64,000 nucleotides of DNA from Glycomyces fuscus. Its GTDB lineage: Bacteria; Actinomycetota; Actinomycetes; Streptosporangiales; Streptosporangiaceae. The notes beneath the pieces are model-generated. The model saw only the letters and a program-made list of their open reading frames with translations, did not search any database and was not told where the DNA came from. Shown piece after piece: positions 16,563 through 25,186 of the stretch. The position numbers and the translations under genes were made by a program. Location: the NCBI GenBank assembly GCA_002529455.1, contig NYMS01000013.1:1-64000 (forward strand). Direction: 5' to 3'. Each line of letters starts with the position of its first letter. Positions within the stretch are counted from its first letter, which is position 1.

Positions 16563-17849
16563 ATGGCTGACCCCACCGGCCGCGAGGCCGTAGCCGCCGT
16601 CTGGCGGATCGACTCCGCGCGGATCGTCGGCGCGCTCGCCCGCTACACCGACGACTTCGCTCTGGCCGAGGACCTCGGCCAGGAGGCGCTGGCCGAGGCA
16701 CTGGTGGCCTGGCCGCGCGAGGGCGTGCCCCGCAACCCGGCGGGGTGGCTGCTGACCGTCGGCCGCCGCCGCGCGATCGACGCCTTCCGGCGGCGCTCCG
16801 CCCTGGACGACAGGTACGCCGTCCTCGCCCGTGACCTGGGCGAGGGCGGCGCCGCCTCGGGCGGCGCACCCGCCGACCCCGTCCGGGAGGCCGAGGACGT
16901 GCTGTGGGATCCGGACCGGGTCGACGACGACGTGCTCGCGCTGATGTTCACCTCCTGCCACCCCGTGCTGTCGCGGGAGGCCAGGGTGGCGCTCACCCTG
17001 CGGGTGATCGGCGGTCTGACCAGCGACGAGATCGCCAGGGCGTTCCTCGTCCCGACCGCCACCGTGCAGGCCCGGATCACCCGGGCCAAGAAGACCCTCG
17101 GGGCGGCCCGGGTGCCGTTCGAGGTGCCCCCGGCCGAGGAGCGGGCCGCGCGGCTCGGCTCGGTGCTCAACGTGGTCTACGTGATCTTCACGGAGGGCTC
17201 CTCGGCCAGCTCCGGAGGCGACCTGCTCCGGCCCGACCTCGCGGGCGAGGCACAGCGCCTCGCCCGGGTACTGGCCCGGCTGGTCCCGGACCAGCCCGAG
17301 GTCCACGGCCTGCTGGCGCTGCTGGAGCTGACCGCGGCGCGCTTTCCCGCCCGCACCGGGGCGGACGGGCGGCCGGTGCTGCTGGAGCACCAGGACCGCC
17401 GCCGCTGGGACCGCGCCGCGATCCGCCGGGGACGGGCCGCCCTGGCCCGCGCCGGGAAGGCCGGCCGGGGACTGGGCGCCTACGGCCTCCAGGCCGCGAT
17501 CGCCGAGTGCCACGCGCTCGCCCCCTCGGTGGAGGAGACCGACTGGGAGCGGATCGTGCTGCTGTACGAGGCGCTCGGCCGTCTGGCGCCCTCACCGGTG
17601 GTCGACCTCAACCGGGCGGTGGCGGTCTCCATGGCCCGGGGGCCGGCCGCGGCGCTGCGGATCGTGGACGGGCTGGCGGCGGCCGGAGCGCTGCCGGACT
17701 CACACCTGCTGCCGAGCGTCCGCGGGGAACTGCTCGTGCGCCTGGGGCGCACCGGCGAGGCGCGCACCGAACTGGAGTTGGCCGTGCGCCGGTGCGGCAA
17801 CGAGCGGGAGCGTTCGGTGCTGGAGCGCAAACTCGTCGACCTCGGCTGA
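16563..17849 (+). CDS. ECF42-group sigma factor with C-terminal extension
   Basis: RNA polymerase sigma factor of 428 residues, twice the size of a simple ECF factor and typical of group ECF42. Region 2: ARYTDDFALAEDLGQEALAE (about residues 26-45) and GWLLTVGRRRAIDAFRRR; region 4: RVALTLRVIGGLTSDEIARA and PTATVQARITRAKKTL. About 225 C-terminal residues form an all-helical TPR-like domain (LLALLELTAARFPAR, VVDLNRAVAVSMARGPAAAL) needed for activity in studied members; no anti-sigma factor is known for the group. The ATG lies 15 bases after the DGPF gene with GGAG upstream. Confidence 0.92.
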   Translation: MADPTGREAVAAVWRIDSARIVGALARYTDDFALAEDLGQEALAEALVAWPREGVPRNPAGWLLTVGRRRAIDAFRRRSALDDRYAVLARDLGEGGAASGGAPADPVREAEDVLWDPDRVDDDVLALMFTSCHPVLSREARVALTLRVIGGLTSDEIARAFLVPTATVQARITRAKKTLGAARVPFEVPPAEERAARLGSVLNVVYVIFTEGSSASSGGDLLRPDLAGEAQRLARVLARLVPDQPEVHGLLALLELTAARFPARTGADGRPVLLEHQDRRRWDRAAIRRGRAALARAGKAGRGLGAYGLQAAIAECHALAPSVEETDWERIVLLYEALGRLAPSPVVDLNRAVAVSMARGPAAALRIVDGLAAAGALPDSHLLPSVRGELLVRLGRTGEARTELELAVRRCGNERERSVLERKLVDLG

Positions 17850-18068
17850 CCGGTCCGGTCCACGGGCGCCGCCCCTGGTCAGCCGGTCCCGTGAGGGCCC
17901 GGGGCGGGTCCGGCTCCCGCGGGAGGCCGTACCGCGGCGCTCCGGCGGGGTCGAAGCACCGCGGTACCTCAGTAGCATGGTCGCTCGGCGCGCATGGAGG
18001 ACCCGCTGTCCCTGCGGGCTTTTCCGTCATCCACGGGGTCGCGACGGCCCGCACCGCAAGGGAGTCCG

Positions 18069-19805
18069 ATGGGGGCCGAGCCTCACCGCACACTGCGAGG
18101 CCGCTACCAGCTGCTGGCCGAGATCGGCCGGGGCGGGATGGGCCGGGTCTGGCGGGCCCACGACACCGAGCTCAACCGCACCGTCGCGGTCAAGGAGATC
18201 CTCCTGGGCCCGGGCCTGGACGACCACGAGCGCGACCGGATGGCCGCCAGGGCCCGGCGCGAGGCGCAGGCCACCGCGATGGGCGGCCATCCCAACATCG
18301 TCACCGTGCACGACATCGTCCAGGACGACGGGCGCCCGTGGATCGTCATGGAGTTCCTCAGCGGACGCTCCCTGCACGCGCTGGTCCGGCAGGAGGGCCC
18401 GCGCGGCGCCCGCGTGACCGCCCGGTGGGGGCTCGACCTGCTCAGCGCGCTGACCACCGCGCACGGGCAGGGGATCACGCACCGCGACGTCAAACCCGAG
18501 AACGTCATGATCACCGACGCCGGGCGGGTGGTGCTCACCGACTTCGGCATCGCCACCATCGCCGACACCACCGCGGTCACCCAGACGGCCGGGGTGCTCG
18601 GCTCCCCCGCCTACCTGGCCCCCGAGCGGCTGGCGATGAGCCCGGCGACCCCGGCGAGCGACCTGTGGTCGCTGGGCGCGACCCTGTACCACGCGGCCAC
18701 CGGCAACTCCCCCTTCCGGCGCGAGGGAATCCCCGCGACGCTGCACGCCGTCACCTCCGAGGAGCCGCCCGACGTCCTGGGCCCGGGCCCGCTGGGCCAG
18801 GCGGTACGGGGCCTGCTGGTGAAGGACCCGGCCGGGCGGATCGACGCCGACCGCTGCCGGGCGCTGCTGACCGCGGAGGCGCAGGGGGGCACCGCCGCCT
18901 TCACGGCCCCCTCTGCCACGACCGCGACCGTTCCGCCGCCGGGGACGGCCCCCACACGCGCGCTCCCCCCGGCACCGGCGCCCGTACCGCCCGTGGTTCC
19001 GGCGCAGGGCCCGGTTCCGCGGGTCCCCGCGGGGGTCCCGCCCCGGACGACGGTCACCACGGCGCCGGGACCGCAGCGGGGCGGTCGGCTGTCCTGGCCG
19101 CTGGTGGTGCTCACCCTGGGCCTGGCCTCGCTGGTGTCGGTGGCGGCGCTGCTGGTCGTGCTCGACCCGTGGGGGCCCGACACCACCGTCGCGGCCTCCG
19201 GGGCGGGGGCCGGGGGCACGGCCTCCGAGGGGGCTGCCGGCCCCGGGGCCGGGGGCGGGGAGCAGGAGGCCGGGACCGGAGGCGGGGACGAGGAGGACGC
19301 CGCCGACGCCACGGGAACCGACGCGTCACAGGACGGCGGCGCGGACGACGGCGACCCCGTGCCCGGGACGACCTGGACCGAGGACCCCGAGGGCTTCGGC
19401 ATGCGGGTCCCCGACGGCTGGATCCGCCGGGTGGACGGCAGCAGCGTCTTCTACGACTCCCCCACCGACGCCAGCTACCTCCAGATCGACATGGCCGAGC
19501 ACCCCACCGACGACGAGTACCAGCACGTCCTGGACCAGGAACAGGGTGTGCACGACTCGGGGCGGCTGCCGGGCTACGCGCGGGTGCGGATCACCGACGT
19601 CACCGGCGCCACCGGCTTCCACTCGGCCGCCGAGTGGGAGTTCACCTGGCAGGACGAGACCGGAGAGACGCGCCGCGTGCTGACCCGCAACATCGCGGTG
19701 GCGCCCGGGGTCCACTACACGCTGGCCTGGGCGTCCACCGACTCCTCCTGGTCGGCCCAGGACGCCCAGCGCGCCGCCGCCCTGGAGTCCTTCGTCCCGG
19801 CCTGA
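18069..19805 (+). CDS. Membrane Ser/Thr protein kinase (PknB type) with extracellular domain
   Basis: Kinase of 578 residues. Cytoplasmic catalytic domain at 12-275: glycine loop GRGGMGRVW (20-28), Lys42 in VAVKEI, HRDVKPEN with catalytic Asp140, DFG at 158-160, and the activation loop TTAVTQTAGVLGSPAYLAPE. A Pro/Ala-rich juxtamembrane stretch follows, then one membrane helix (VLTLGLASLVSVAALLVVL, about 350-368), a low-complexity Gly/Ala/Asp linker, and an external globular domain of about 145 residues (FGMRVPDGWIRRVDGSSVFY, GFHSAAEWEFTWQDETGETR). That domain has no PASTA repeats; the ligand is unknown. The ATG is close to its ribosome site (AAGGGAG, 4-base spacer). Convergent with the two-component operon. 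Confidence 0.92.
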   Translation: MGAEPHRTLRGRYQLLAEIGRGGMGRVWRAHDTELNRTVAVKEILLGPGLDDHERDRMAARARREAQATAMGGHPNIVTVHDIVQDDGRPWIVMEFLSGRSLHALVRQEGPRGARVTARWGLDLLSALTTAHGQGITHRDVKPENVMITDAGRVVLTDFGIATIADTTAVTQTAGVLGSPAYLAPERLAMSPATPASDLWSLGATLYHAATGNSPFRREGIPATLHAVTSEEPPDVLGPGPLGQAVRGLLVKDPAGRIDADRCRALLTAEAQGGTAAFTAPSATTATVPPPGTAPTRALPPAPAPVPPVVPAQGPVPRVPAGVPPRTTVTTAPGPQRGGRLSWPLVVLTLGLASLVSVAALLVVLDPWGPDTTVAASGAGAGGTASEGAAGPGAGGGEQEAGTGGGDEEDAADATGTDASQDGGADDGDPVPGTTWTEDPEGFGMRVPDGWIRRVDGSSVFYDSPTDASYLQIDMAEHPTDDEYQHVLDQEQGVHDSGRLPGYARVRITDVTGATGFHSAAEWEFTWQDETGETRRVLTRNIAVAPGVHYTLAWASTDSSWSAQDAQRAAALESFVPA

Positions 19806-19813
19806 ACCGCTCC

Positions 19814-19850
19814 GGCCGCGGCGCCGGGCGGGACGCCCGGCGCCGCGGCC
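19814..19850. terminator. Two-way hairpin terminator
   Basis: Perfect 16-bp stem (19814-19829 with 19835-19850), 5-base loop, between the convergent kinase gene (ends 19805) and response-regulator gene (ends 19855). It fills the whole 49-base gap. Confidence 0.75.
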
Positions 19851-19854
19851 GCGC

Positions 19855-20499
19855 TCAGCCGCCCAGGTAGCGCAGCACCGCCAGCACCCGGCGGCTGTAG
19901 CCCGAGGTGTGCCCCAGCCGGAGCTTGTCGAAGATCGCGTTGACGTGCTTTTCCACCGCGCTCAGCGACACGTGCAGCCGTTCGGCGATCGAGGTGTTGC
20001 TCAGCCCCTGCGCCATGTGCTCCAGGACGTCGCGCTCGCGCGGGGTGAGCCGGGCCAGCGGGTCGGTGTGGGTGGTGCGCGCCAACAGCCGGCGCACCAC
20101 CTCCGGGTCGAAGGCCGCCCCGCCCGCGCGCACCCGCTCCAGCGCCTCCAGGAACTCCCCCACCTCCGACACCCGGTCCTTGAGCAGGTAGCCGACCCCG
20201 CCCGAGGCTCCGGCCAGCAGCTCGGCGGCGTAGCGCTGCTCCACGTACTGCGACAGCACCAGTACCGCGACCCCCTCGTGCTCGGCGCGGATGCGCAGCG
20301 CCGCACGCAGCCCCTCGTCGGTGTGGGTGGGCGGCATCCGCACGTCCACCACGGCGGCGTCGGGGGCGTGCTCGGCGACCGCGGCCAGCAGCGTGTCGGC
20401 GTCGCCGACCGCCGCCGCCACCTCGTGGCCCTCCTCCTCCAACAACCGCACCAGGCCCTCCCTGAGCAGGACCGAGTCGTCAGCGATCACCAGGCGCAT
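19855..20499 (-). CDS. NarL/LuxR-type response regulator
   Basis: Response regulator of 214 residues. Receiver domain 1-120 with acidic pocket Asp7-Asp8, phosphoacceptor Asp52 (AAVVDVRMPP), and Lys in YLLKDRV. C-terminal LuxR helix-turn-helix at about 150-210 (LTPRERDVLEHMAQGLSNTS, LSAVEKHVNAIFDKL). Its start overlaps the end of the sensor kinase gene by 20 bases, so kinase and regulator are translationally coupled. It is the last gene of the ABC-kinase-regulator operon and is closely similar to the regulator at 53639-54343 (shared DSVLLR, MPPTH, VGYLLKDRV blocks). Likely controls the upstream exporter genes. Confidence 0.93.
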   Translation of the reverse strand: MRLVIADDSVLLREGLVRLLEEEGHEVAAAVGDADTLLAAVAEHAPDAAVVDVRMPPTHTDEGLRAALRIRAEHEGVAVLVLSQYVEQRYAAELLAGASGGVGYLLKDRVSEVGEFLEALERVRAGGAAFDPEVVRRLLARTTHTDPLARLTPRERDVLEHMAQGLSNTSIAERLHVSLSAVEKHVNAIFDKLRLGHTSGYSRRVLAVLRYLGG

Positions 20500-21745
20500 G
20501 GGGGCTCCGTATCGTGGTCGAAGGCAGTGCGGCGCGTACCGTGGTCGGACCGCCCGGGGGACTGTGTACCGACAGTGTGCCGTCCAGGGCCCGCACCCGT
20601 CTGGCCAGCCCGGTCAATCCGCTGCCCCCGGGGTCGGCGCCGCCGCGGCCGTCGTCGAGCACGCGCAGGTCCAGGACGCCGTCGGCGTCGTCCAGGTGCA
20701 GGATCACCGCGGTGGCCCCGGCGTGCTTGACGGCGTTGGTGATGGCCTCGCGCGCCACGAAGTACACCGCCGTGGCCAGTTCGCGGGGCGGCGGGGCCGA
20801 CAGGCGCGAGCGCACCTCCACCGGCAGCGGGCTGCGTTCGGCCACCTCGGTCAGCGCCGACTCCAGGCCCAGGGTGTCCAGCGCGGTGGGGTAGACCCGC
20901 CAGGCCACCTCCCGCAGCTCGTCCAGCAGCACCCGGGTCTCGGTGTGCGCCTGACGGACCAGCCGGGCGGTGCGTTCGGGGTCGTGGCCGCGCTGGGCCC
21001 GCCCCAGCAGCATGGCCAGCGCCACCACGCGCTGCTGGACCCCGTCGTGCAGGTCGCGTTCGATGCGCCGCCGCTCCTCGTCCACCGCCCGTACGATGCC
21101 CGAGCGGGTGTGGGTCAGCTCGTCGATGCGCCGGTGCAGCAGGTCCTCGTTGCTGGGACCCAGCAGTCGGCGGGCCAGGGCGCGGTCGGCGGCCGAGGCC
21201 AGCGCCGCCACCAGCCACGTCACCATCAGGACCACCAGTCCCATGAGCAGTCCCAGGCTGATGCTGGAGACGTGCATCCGCGCGCCGGGCATCAGCACGG
21301 GCACGGTGGTGCCGCCCCCGGTGAACAGCTCCAGCACGGCCCCGCCGGCGAAGACCGCCACCAGCATCAGCGCCGTGGGCGCCAGGTAGCCGCACACCAG
21401 CGCCACCGGGAGGCGCAGCAGCAGGTAGGCCACGCGCGGGGCGGCCCCGGGCCCCGGGTCGACGACGCCGACCCCCGCCCACCGCGCCAGGCGGGCCAGG
21501 TCCAGGTCGCCCAGGCGCACGGCCCACCGGGTCACCGCGCCGCGGAACCGGCGCCGTGCCGGGGAGGGCAGGATCGGGGCGCACACCAGCGCCACGACCG
21601 CCGTGAGGGCCCAGACCAGCGTGAGCGCGGCGGTGCACAGCCCCAGCAGGGTGCCCGTCAGTTCGCGCCCTGCCCGAGCCAGCGGCGCGACCACCGCCCG
21701 CCCCCAGGCGCGGGGGCCGTCCCCGGCCCCGGCCCACCCGACCAT
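20480..21745 (-). CDS. NarL-system sensor histidine kinase
   Basis: Membrane sensor kinase of 421 residues (HPK7 type). The N-terminal 215 residues hold several hydrophobic segments (LLGLCTAALTLVWALTAVVA, TALMLVAVFAGGAVLELF, LGLLMGLVVLMVTWLVAAL) and a short membrane sensor module. The dimerisation/phosphotransfer helix is EERRRIERDLHDGVQQRVVA with the phosphorylated His in DLHDG. The HATPase domain has EAITNAVKHAGA (N box), LRVLDDGRGG (G1) and GSGLTGLARRVRALDGTLSV (G2). Its partner is the overlapping response regulator. Part of a minus-strand operon that starts with the ABC ATPase gene; the gap to the permease gene is 46 bases. Confidence 0.92.
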   Translation of the reverse strand: MVGWAGAGDGPRAWGRAVVAPLARAGRELTGTLLGLCTAALTLVWALTAVVALVCAPILPSPARRRFRGAVTRWAVRLGDLDLARLARWAGVGVVDPGPGAAPRVAYLLLRLPVALVCGYLAPTALMLVAVFAGGAVLELFTGGGTTVPVLMPGARMHVSSISLGLLMGLVVLMVTWLVAALASAADRALARRLLGPSNEDLLHRRIDELTHTRSGIVRAVDEERRRIERDLHDGVQQRVVALAMLLGRAQRGHDPERTARLVRQAHTETRVLLDELREVAWRVYPTALDTLGLESALTEVAERSPLPVEVRSRLSAPPPRELATAVYFVAREAITNAVKHAGATAVILHLDDADGVLDLRVLDDGRGGADPGGSGLTGLARRVRALDGTLSVHSPPGGPTTVRAALPSTTIRSPHAPGDR

Positions 21746-21791
21746 CCGCCCCCGCCTTCCTCTTCTTCCCCGGCCGCCGGCACCCGCCTGC

Positions 21792-22667
21792 TCAGGCGTC
21801 CCGGCGCCAGAGCACCAGGGCGCCCGCCGCCAGGCCCGCCGCGGTCCAGAACACGAGCACCGCCCCGCCCGCCGCGGGCGGGAGCGCGTCGTCGAACCGC
21901 CCGATCACGAAGGGGCTGTCCACGAACGAGATCCCGGCGAAGAACGGCATGCGTCCGGCGAGGTAGACGCCCACCTCACCGCCCATCAGCGACAACATCA
22001 CCGGCAGGCCCAGGACCAGCATGAACACCGTGGTCAGCGCCGCGGCCGCCGACCGCAGAGCGGCGCCGACCCCCACGGTGAGCACGGACACGGCGGTCAG
22101 GTACACGGCCATGCGTACCACGTCCGCGGCGGCCTGCCCCGGGTCCAGGGTGCCGTACCCCTCCAGGAGGGGGTGCCGCATCACCAGGTGCGCCAGAAGC
22201 GTACCGACGGACGCCGTCACCACGGTGGCCGCGAACACGGTGGCGGCCACGGAGAGGGCCTTCGCGGTGAGCACGCGCACCCGCACCGGGACCGCCTGGA
22301 GGGTGGGGTGGATGGAGCGGGAGGAGTACTCGGAGGTGACGGCCGGCAGCGCCAGGGCGATGACGGCGAACTGCACGACCCACATGGTGGCGTAGACCGC
22401 CATCTCCGACGCCGGGACCTCGGCGGTCGGCACGTGCCCGTTCTGCATGTTGCTGACGGTCGAGACGGCCGCGCCCGGCGCGACCACGGCCATCAGGAGC
22501 AGGGCAGCGGCCAGGCCCCACCAGGTGGAGCGCACCGAGCGGAGCTTGACCCACTCGGCGGAGGTGGCCGCCGCCAGGTCGGACAGGGCCCGAGCCGGGC
22601 CGGGGGCGCGGTCGGTGCCGGAGGCGGCGGGGGCCGGGGGCGTTCCGGCCGGGGTGGAGGTCGTCAC
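21792..22667 (-). CDS. ABC-2 type transporter permease
   Basis: Membrane subunit of 291 residues from the GTG at 22667, overlapping the ATPase stop (GTGA). After a Pro/Ala-rich N-terminus and the amphipathic ATSAEWVKLRSVRSTWWGLA, six helices can be traced: LAAALLLMAVVAPGAAVSTV, MWVVQFAVIALALPAVTSEY, VAATVFAATVVTASVGTLLA, VYLTAVSVLTVGVGAAL, LTTVFMLVLGLPVMLSL and LVFWTAAGLAAGALVLW. EYSSRSIHPTLQAVPVRVR is the coupling loop usual in drug or peptide exporters of this type. Works with the ATPase encoded just before it. Confidence 0.9.
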   Translation of the reverse strand: MTTSTPAGTPPAPAASGTDRAPGPARALSDLAAATSAEWVKLRSVRSTWWGLAAALLLMAVVAPGAAVSTVSNMQNGHVPTAEVPASEMAVYATMWVVQFAVIALALPAVTSEYSSRSIHPTLQAVPVRVRVLTAKALSVAATVFAATVVTASVGTLLAHLVMRHPLLEGYGTLDPGQAAADVVRMAVYLTAVSVLTVGVGAALRSAAAALTTVFMLVLGLPVMLSLMGGEVGVYLAGRMPFFAGISFVDSPFVIGRFDDALPPAAGGAVLVFWTAAGLAAGALVLWRRDA

Positions 22668-23581
22668 GATCGGTTCCTGTTCTCGGTGGTGTACTGCACG
22701 CTGTCGGCGGTCAGCTCCCGGTAGGCCTGTTCCAGGGACGCGTCGCGTGTGCTCAGCCGGTGCAGGGCCACCCCCGCCCGGTGGGCCAGCTCCCCGACCC
22801 GTTCGACGGGCACGCCGGTGACCACCAGCTCGCCCGGACCGGGGCGCTCGATCCCGGCCCCCTCCGCCTCCAGCGCGGTGACCAGGTCCTCGGGGTGGGG
22901 CGCGCGCACGAGCACGGCCGTCCACGCGCTGTTGCCCAGCACCTCGGCCAGGGGCGCGTCGGTGATGAGCCTGCCCCGGCCGAGCACCACCAGGTGGTCG
23001 GCGGTCAGCTGCATCTCGCTCATCAGGTGGCTGGAGACGAACACGGTGCGCCCCTCGTCCGCCAGGGAGCGCATCAGGTCGCGGATCCAGCGCACGCCGT
23101 CGGGGTCCAGGCCGTTGACGGGCTCGTCCAGCAGCAGCAGGCCCGGGTCGCCCAGCAGGGCGGCGGCGATGCCCAGGCGCTGGCTCATGCCCAGGGAGAA
23201 GGCCCCCGCGCGCCTGCGCGCCACCCCGGCCAGCCCCACCGCCTCCAGGACCTCGTCCACGCGCCGGACGGGGATGCGGTGGGTGCGGGCCAGCCCCAGC
23301 AGGTGGGAGCGCGCGCTGCGCCCGGGGTGCACGGCGCGGGCGTCCAGGACGGCGCCCACGTGGTGCAGGGGCCTGTCCAGTTCCCGGTAGGGGCGGCCCC
23401 CGACCAGGGCCTGCCCGGCGGTGGGCCGGTCCAGGCCCAGCACCATCCGCATCGTCGTGGTCTTGCCGGCGCCGTTGGGCCCCAGGAAGCCGGTCACCCT
23501 GCCCGGGCGGACCTCCAGGTCCAGCGAGTCCACGGCGAGGGTTCGCCCGTAGCGCTTGGTCAGTCCCCGCAGGGTGATCAT
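22664..23581 (-). CDS. ABC exporter ATP-binding protein
   Basis: ATPase of 305 residues. Walker [10 protein letters not shown] (about residues 34-42), signature in [17 protein letters not shown], Walker [15 protein letters not shown]-loop VSSHLMSEM. The C-terminal 85 residues (DRFELVVT-type sensor region, ending [20 protein letters not shown]) are typical of DrrA/CcmA-like ATPases of drug exporters. ATG at 23581 is the first gene of a four-gene operon: ATPase, permease, histidine kinase, response regulator. Such modules usually sense and expel envelope-active compounds or lipids; the compound is unknown. Confidence 0.92.
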   Translation of the reverse strand: MITLRGLTKRYGRTLAVDSLDLEVRPGRVTGFLGPNGAGKTTTMRMVLGLDRPTAGQALVGGRPYRELDRPLHHVGAVLDARAVHPGRSARSHLLGLARTHRIPVRRVDEVLEAVGLAGVARRRAGAFSLGMSQRLGIAAALLGDPGLLLLDEPVNGLDPDGVRWIRDLMRSLADEGRTVFVSSHLMSEMQLTADHLVVLGRGRLITDAPLAEVLGNSAWTAVLVRAPHPEDLVTALEAEGAGIERPGPGELVVTGVPVERVGELAHRAGVALHRLSTRDASLEQAYRELTADSVQYTTENRNRS

Positions 23582-23789
23582 GCCTGATCCTGTCGTCTCG
23601 TCGTTCAGGGAGCGGTGACCACGTTAGGAACCGGTGCCCCGGCCAGGCCATGGGGCGGACCGCCCGGTCGGGTGCGGTGCGCACCAGGGCGTGGGTGGGG
23701 TCTCCCCCAGGGGCGGCGCCGCGCCGCCCGGCGGTGTCCGCGGTCGGCGGTACCGCCTACCGCGGGAGTTCCCGGGCGGCGGAACCCTC

Positions 23790-23818
23790 TTGAAAACAAA
23801 TGACTAAACTGTTTTTAT
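23790..23818 (+). promoter_or_regulatory. Promoter with internal inverted repeat upstream of the FAD monooxygenase
   Basis: TTGAAA (23790-23795) and TTTTAT (23813-23818) are 17 bp apart, in one of the most AT-rich spots of the window. The repeat AAAACA (23793-23798) / TGTTTT (23810-23815) is placed over the spacer and both boxes, as expected of a TetR-type operator. No regulator gene is adjacent. Confidence 0.55.
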
Positions 23819-23873
23819 GGGCACATGCGGCCACGCCGCCGCAGGGCACACCCGACAGAAGGAACGAACCACC

Positions 23874-25040
23874 ATGGCCACCACCAAGAGCGCTCTCGTC
23901 GTCGGCTCCGGCATCGCCGGACTGGCCGCAGCGCTGCGCCTGCACCAGGCCGGCTGGCGGGTCCGCGTCGTCGAACGCGCGCCCCTGCGGCGCGGCGGCG
24001 GCTACGCCGTCTCCTTCGCCGGAATCGGCTACGACGCCGCCGAACGCATGGGGATCCTGCCCGAGCTCGTCGACCGGCACATCACCCCCGACACCATGGT
24101 CTACGTCAAGCGCGACGGCTCCACCTCCTTCACCGTTCCCGGCCGGACCGTGCGGGCCATGGCCGGTGAACGCAACCTCAACCTGCTGCGCGGCGACATT
24201 GAGGACGTCCTCCACCGGCGGGTGGGCGAACACGTCCGGATCAGCTACGGCACCACCGTCGAGCACATCGAGCAGGACGCGGACGGGGTCCGCGCCCGGC
24301 TCAGCGACGGCACCGAGGCCGTCGCCGACCTGCTCGTCGGGGCGGACGGCCTGCACTCGACCACCCGCGCCCAGGTGTTCGGCCCCGAGTCGGCCTTCCG
24401 CCGGGACCTGGACCACATGGTGGGCGTGTTCATGCTCGACCGCCTGCCCCGGGGCGTGGAGCCGGGCACGACCGCCTCGGCCACCGACACGGGCCGCACC
24501 CTGGCCGTCATCGACCTGGGCCGCAACGGCGCGGCCGCCTTCTTCGGCTACCGCACCGCCGCCCCCGACGCCGAACTGGCCGCCGGACCCCACACGGCCG
24601 TCCCCCGCGCCTACGCGGACATGGGCTGGGTGGCGCCACAGGTACTGGAGCAGCTGGCCGGCGCCGACGACGTCTACTTCGACACCGTCAGCCAGATGGT
24701 CGTCGACCGGTGGAGCCGGGGCCGGGTGGTGCTGCTGGGCGACGCCGCCTGGTGCGTGACCCTGTTCGCCGGGTACGGCTCGGCGCTGGCCGTGGGCGGC
24801 GCCGACGCGCTCGGCACGGCCCTGGAGGAGCACGGCGACGACGTCGCGTCCGCCCTGGCCGCGTGGGAGGCGCGTATCCGCCCCGAGGCCGAGCGCAAGC
24901 AGCGGCTGGGCCGCCGGGTCAAGGGGCTGTACGCGCCCAAGGACCCCCTCCGGCTGTGGCTGCGCGACCTGCCGCTGCGCACGGCCTCCCGTCCCTGGAT
25001 GAGCCGCCTGATCCAGCGCCGCCTACAGCTCAAGGGCTGA
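23874..25040 (+). CDS. FAD-dependent monooxygenase (PHBH-fold, TetX-like)
   Basis: Cytoplasmic flavoprotein of 388 residues. The dinucleotide-binding motif is VVGSGIAGLAAALRLHQAGW (residues 9-28), followed by VVERAPLRRGGGYAV. The second FAD motif is LLVGADGLHSTTR and the third is GRVVLLGDAAWC, the GD motif of class A hydroxylases. Such enzymes insert oxygen into aromatic or polyketide substrates with NAD(P)H; some inactivate antibiotics. Start chosen at the ATG at 23874 with GAAGGA upstream, rather than the ATG at 23817, which lies at the promoter -10 box. A promoter with a dyad is visible upstream. Substrate unknown. Confidence 0.87.
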   Translation: MATTKSALVVGSGIAGLAAALRLHQAGWRVRVVERAPLRRGGGYAVSFAGIGYDAAERMGILPELVDRHITPDTMVYVKRDGSTSFTVPGRTVRAMAGERNLNLLRGDIEDVLHRRVGEHVRISYGTTVEHIEQDADGVRARLSDGTEAVADLLVGADGLHSTTRAQVFGPESAFRRDLDHMVGVFMLDRLPRGVEPGTTASATDTGRTLAVIDLGRNGAAAFFGYRTAAPDAELAAGPHTAVPRAYADMGWVAPQVLEQLAGADDVYFDTVSQMVVDRWSRGRVVLLGDAAWCVTLFAGYGSALAVGGADALGTALEEHGDDVASALAAWEARIRPEAERKQRLGRRVKGLYAPKDPLRLWLRDLPLRTASRPWMSRLIQRRLQLKG

Positions 25041-25186
25041 GTGCGCCTGGCGGGCCCCGGGCGGGCCCGCCCACGCGTGGCGGCCGCGTGGTGACATTGC
25101 GCCCCGGAGCGATTTCCGGGTTCCGTGCCGACCTCCGGCACCGGGCGGATAGCCTCGATCCGTTCCCCGTTTGCAGGAGGTGCGCG

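Noticed and set aside
11558..16570. A 1670-codon open frame on the plus strand
   Set aside because: It runs antisense through the SARP gene and out of frame through the hydrolase and YciI genes; composition is typical of a high-GC shadow frame and there is no ribosome site.
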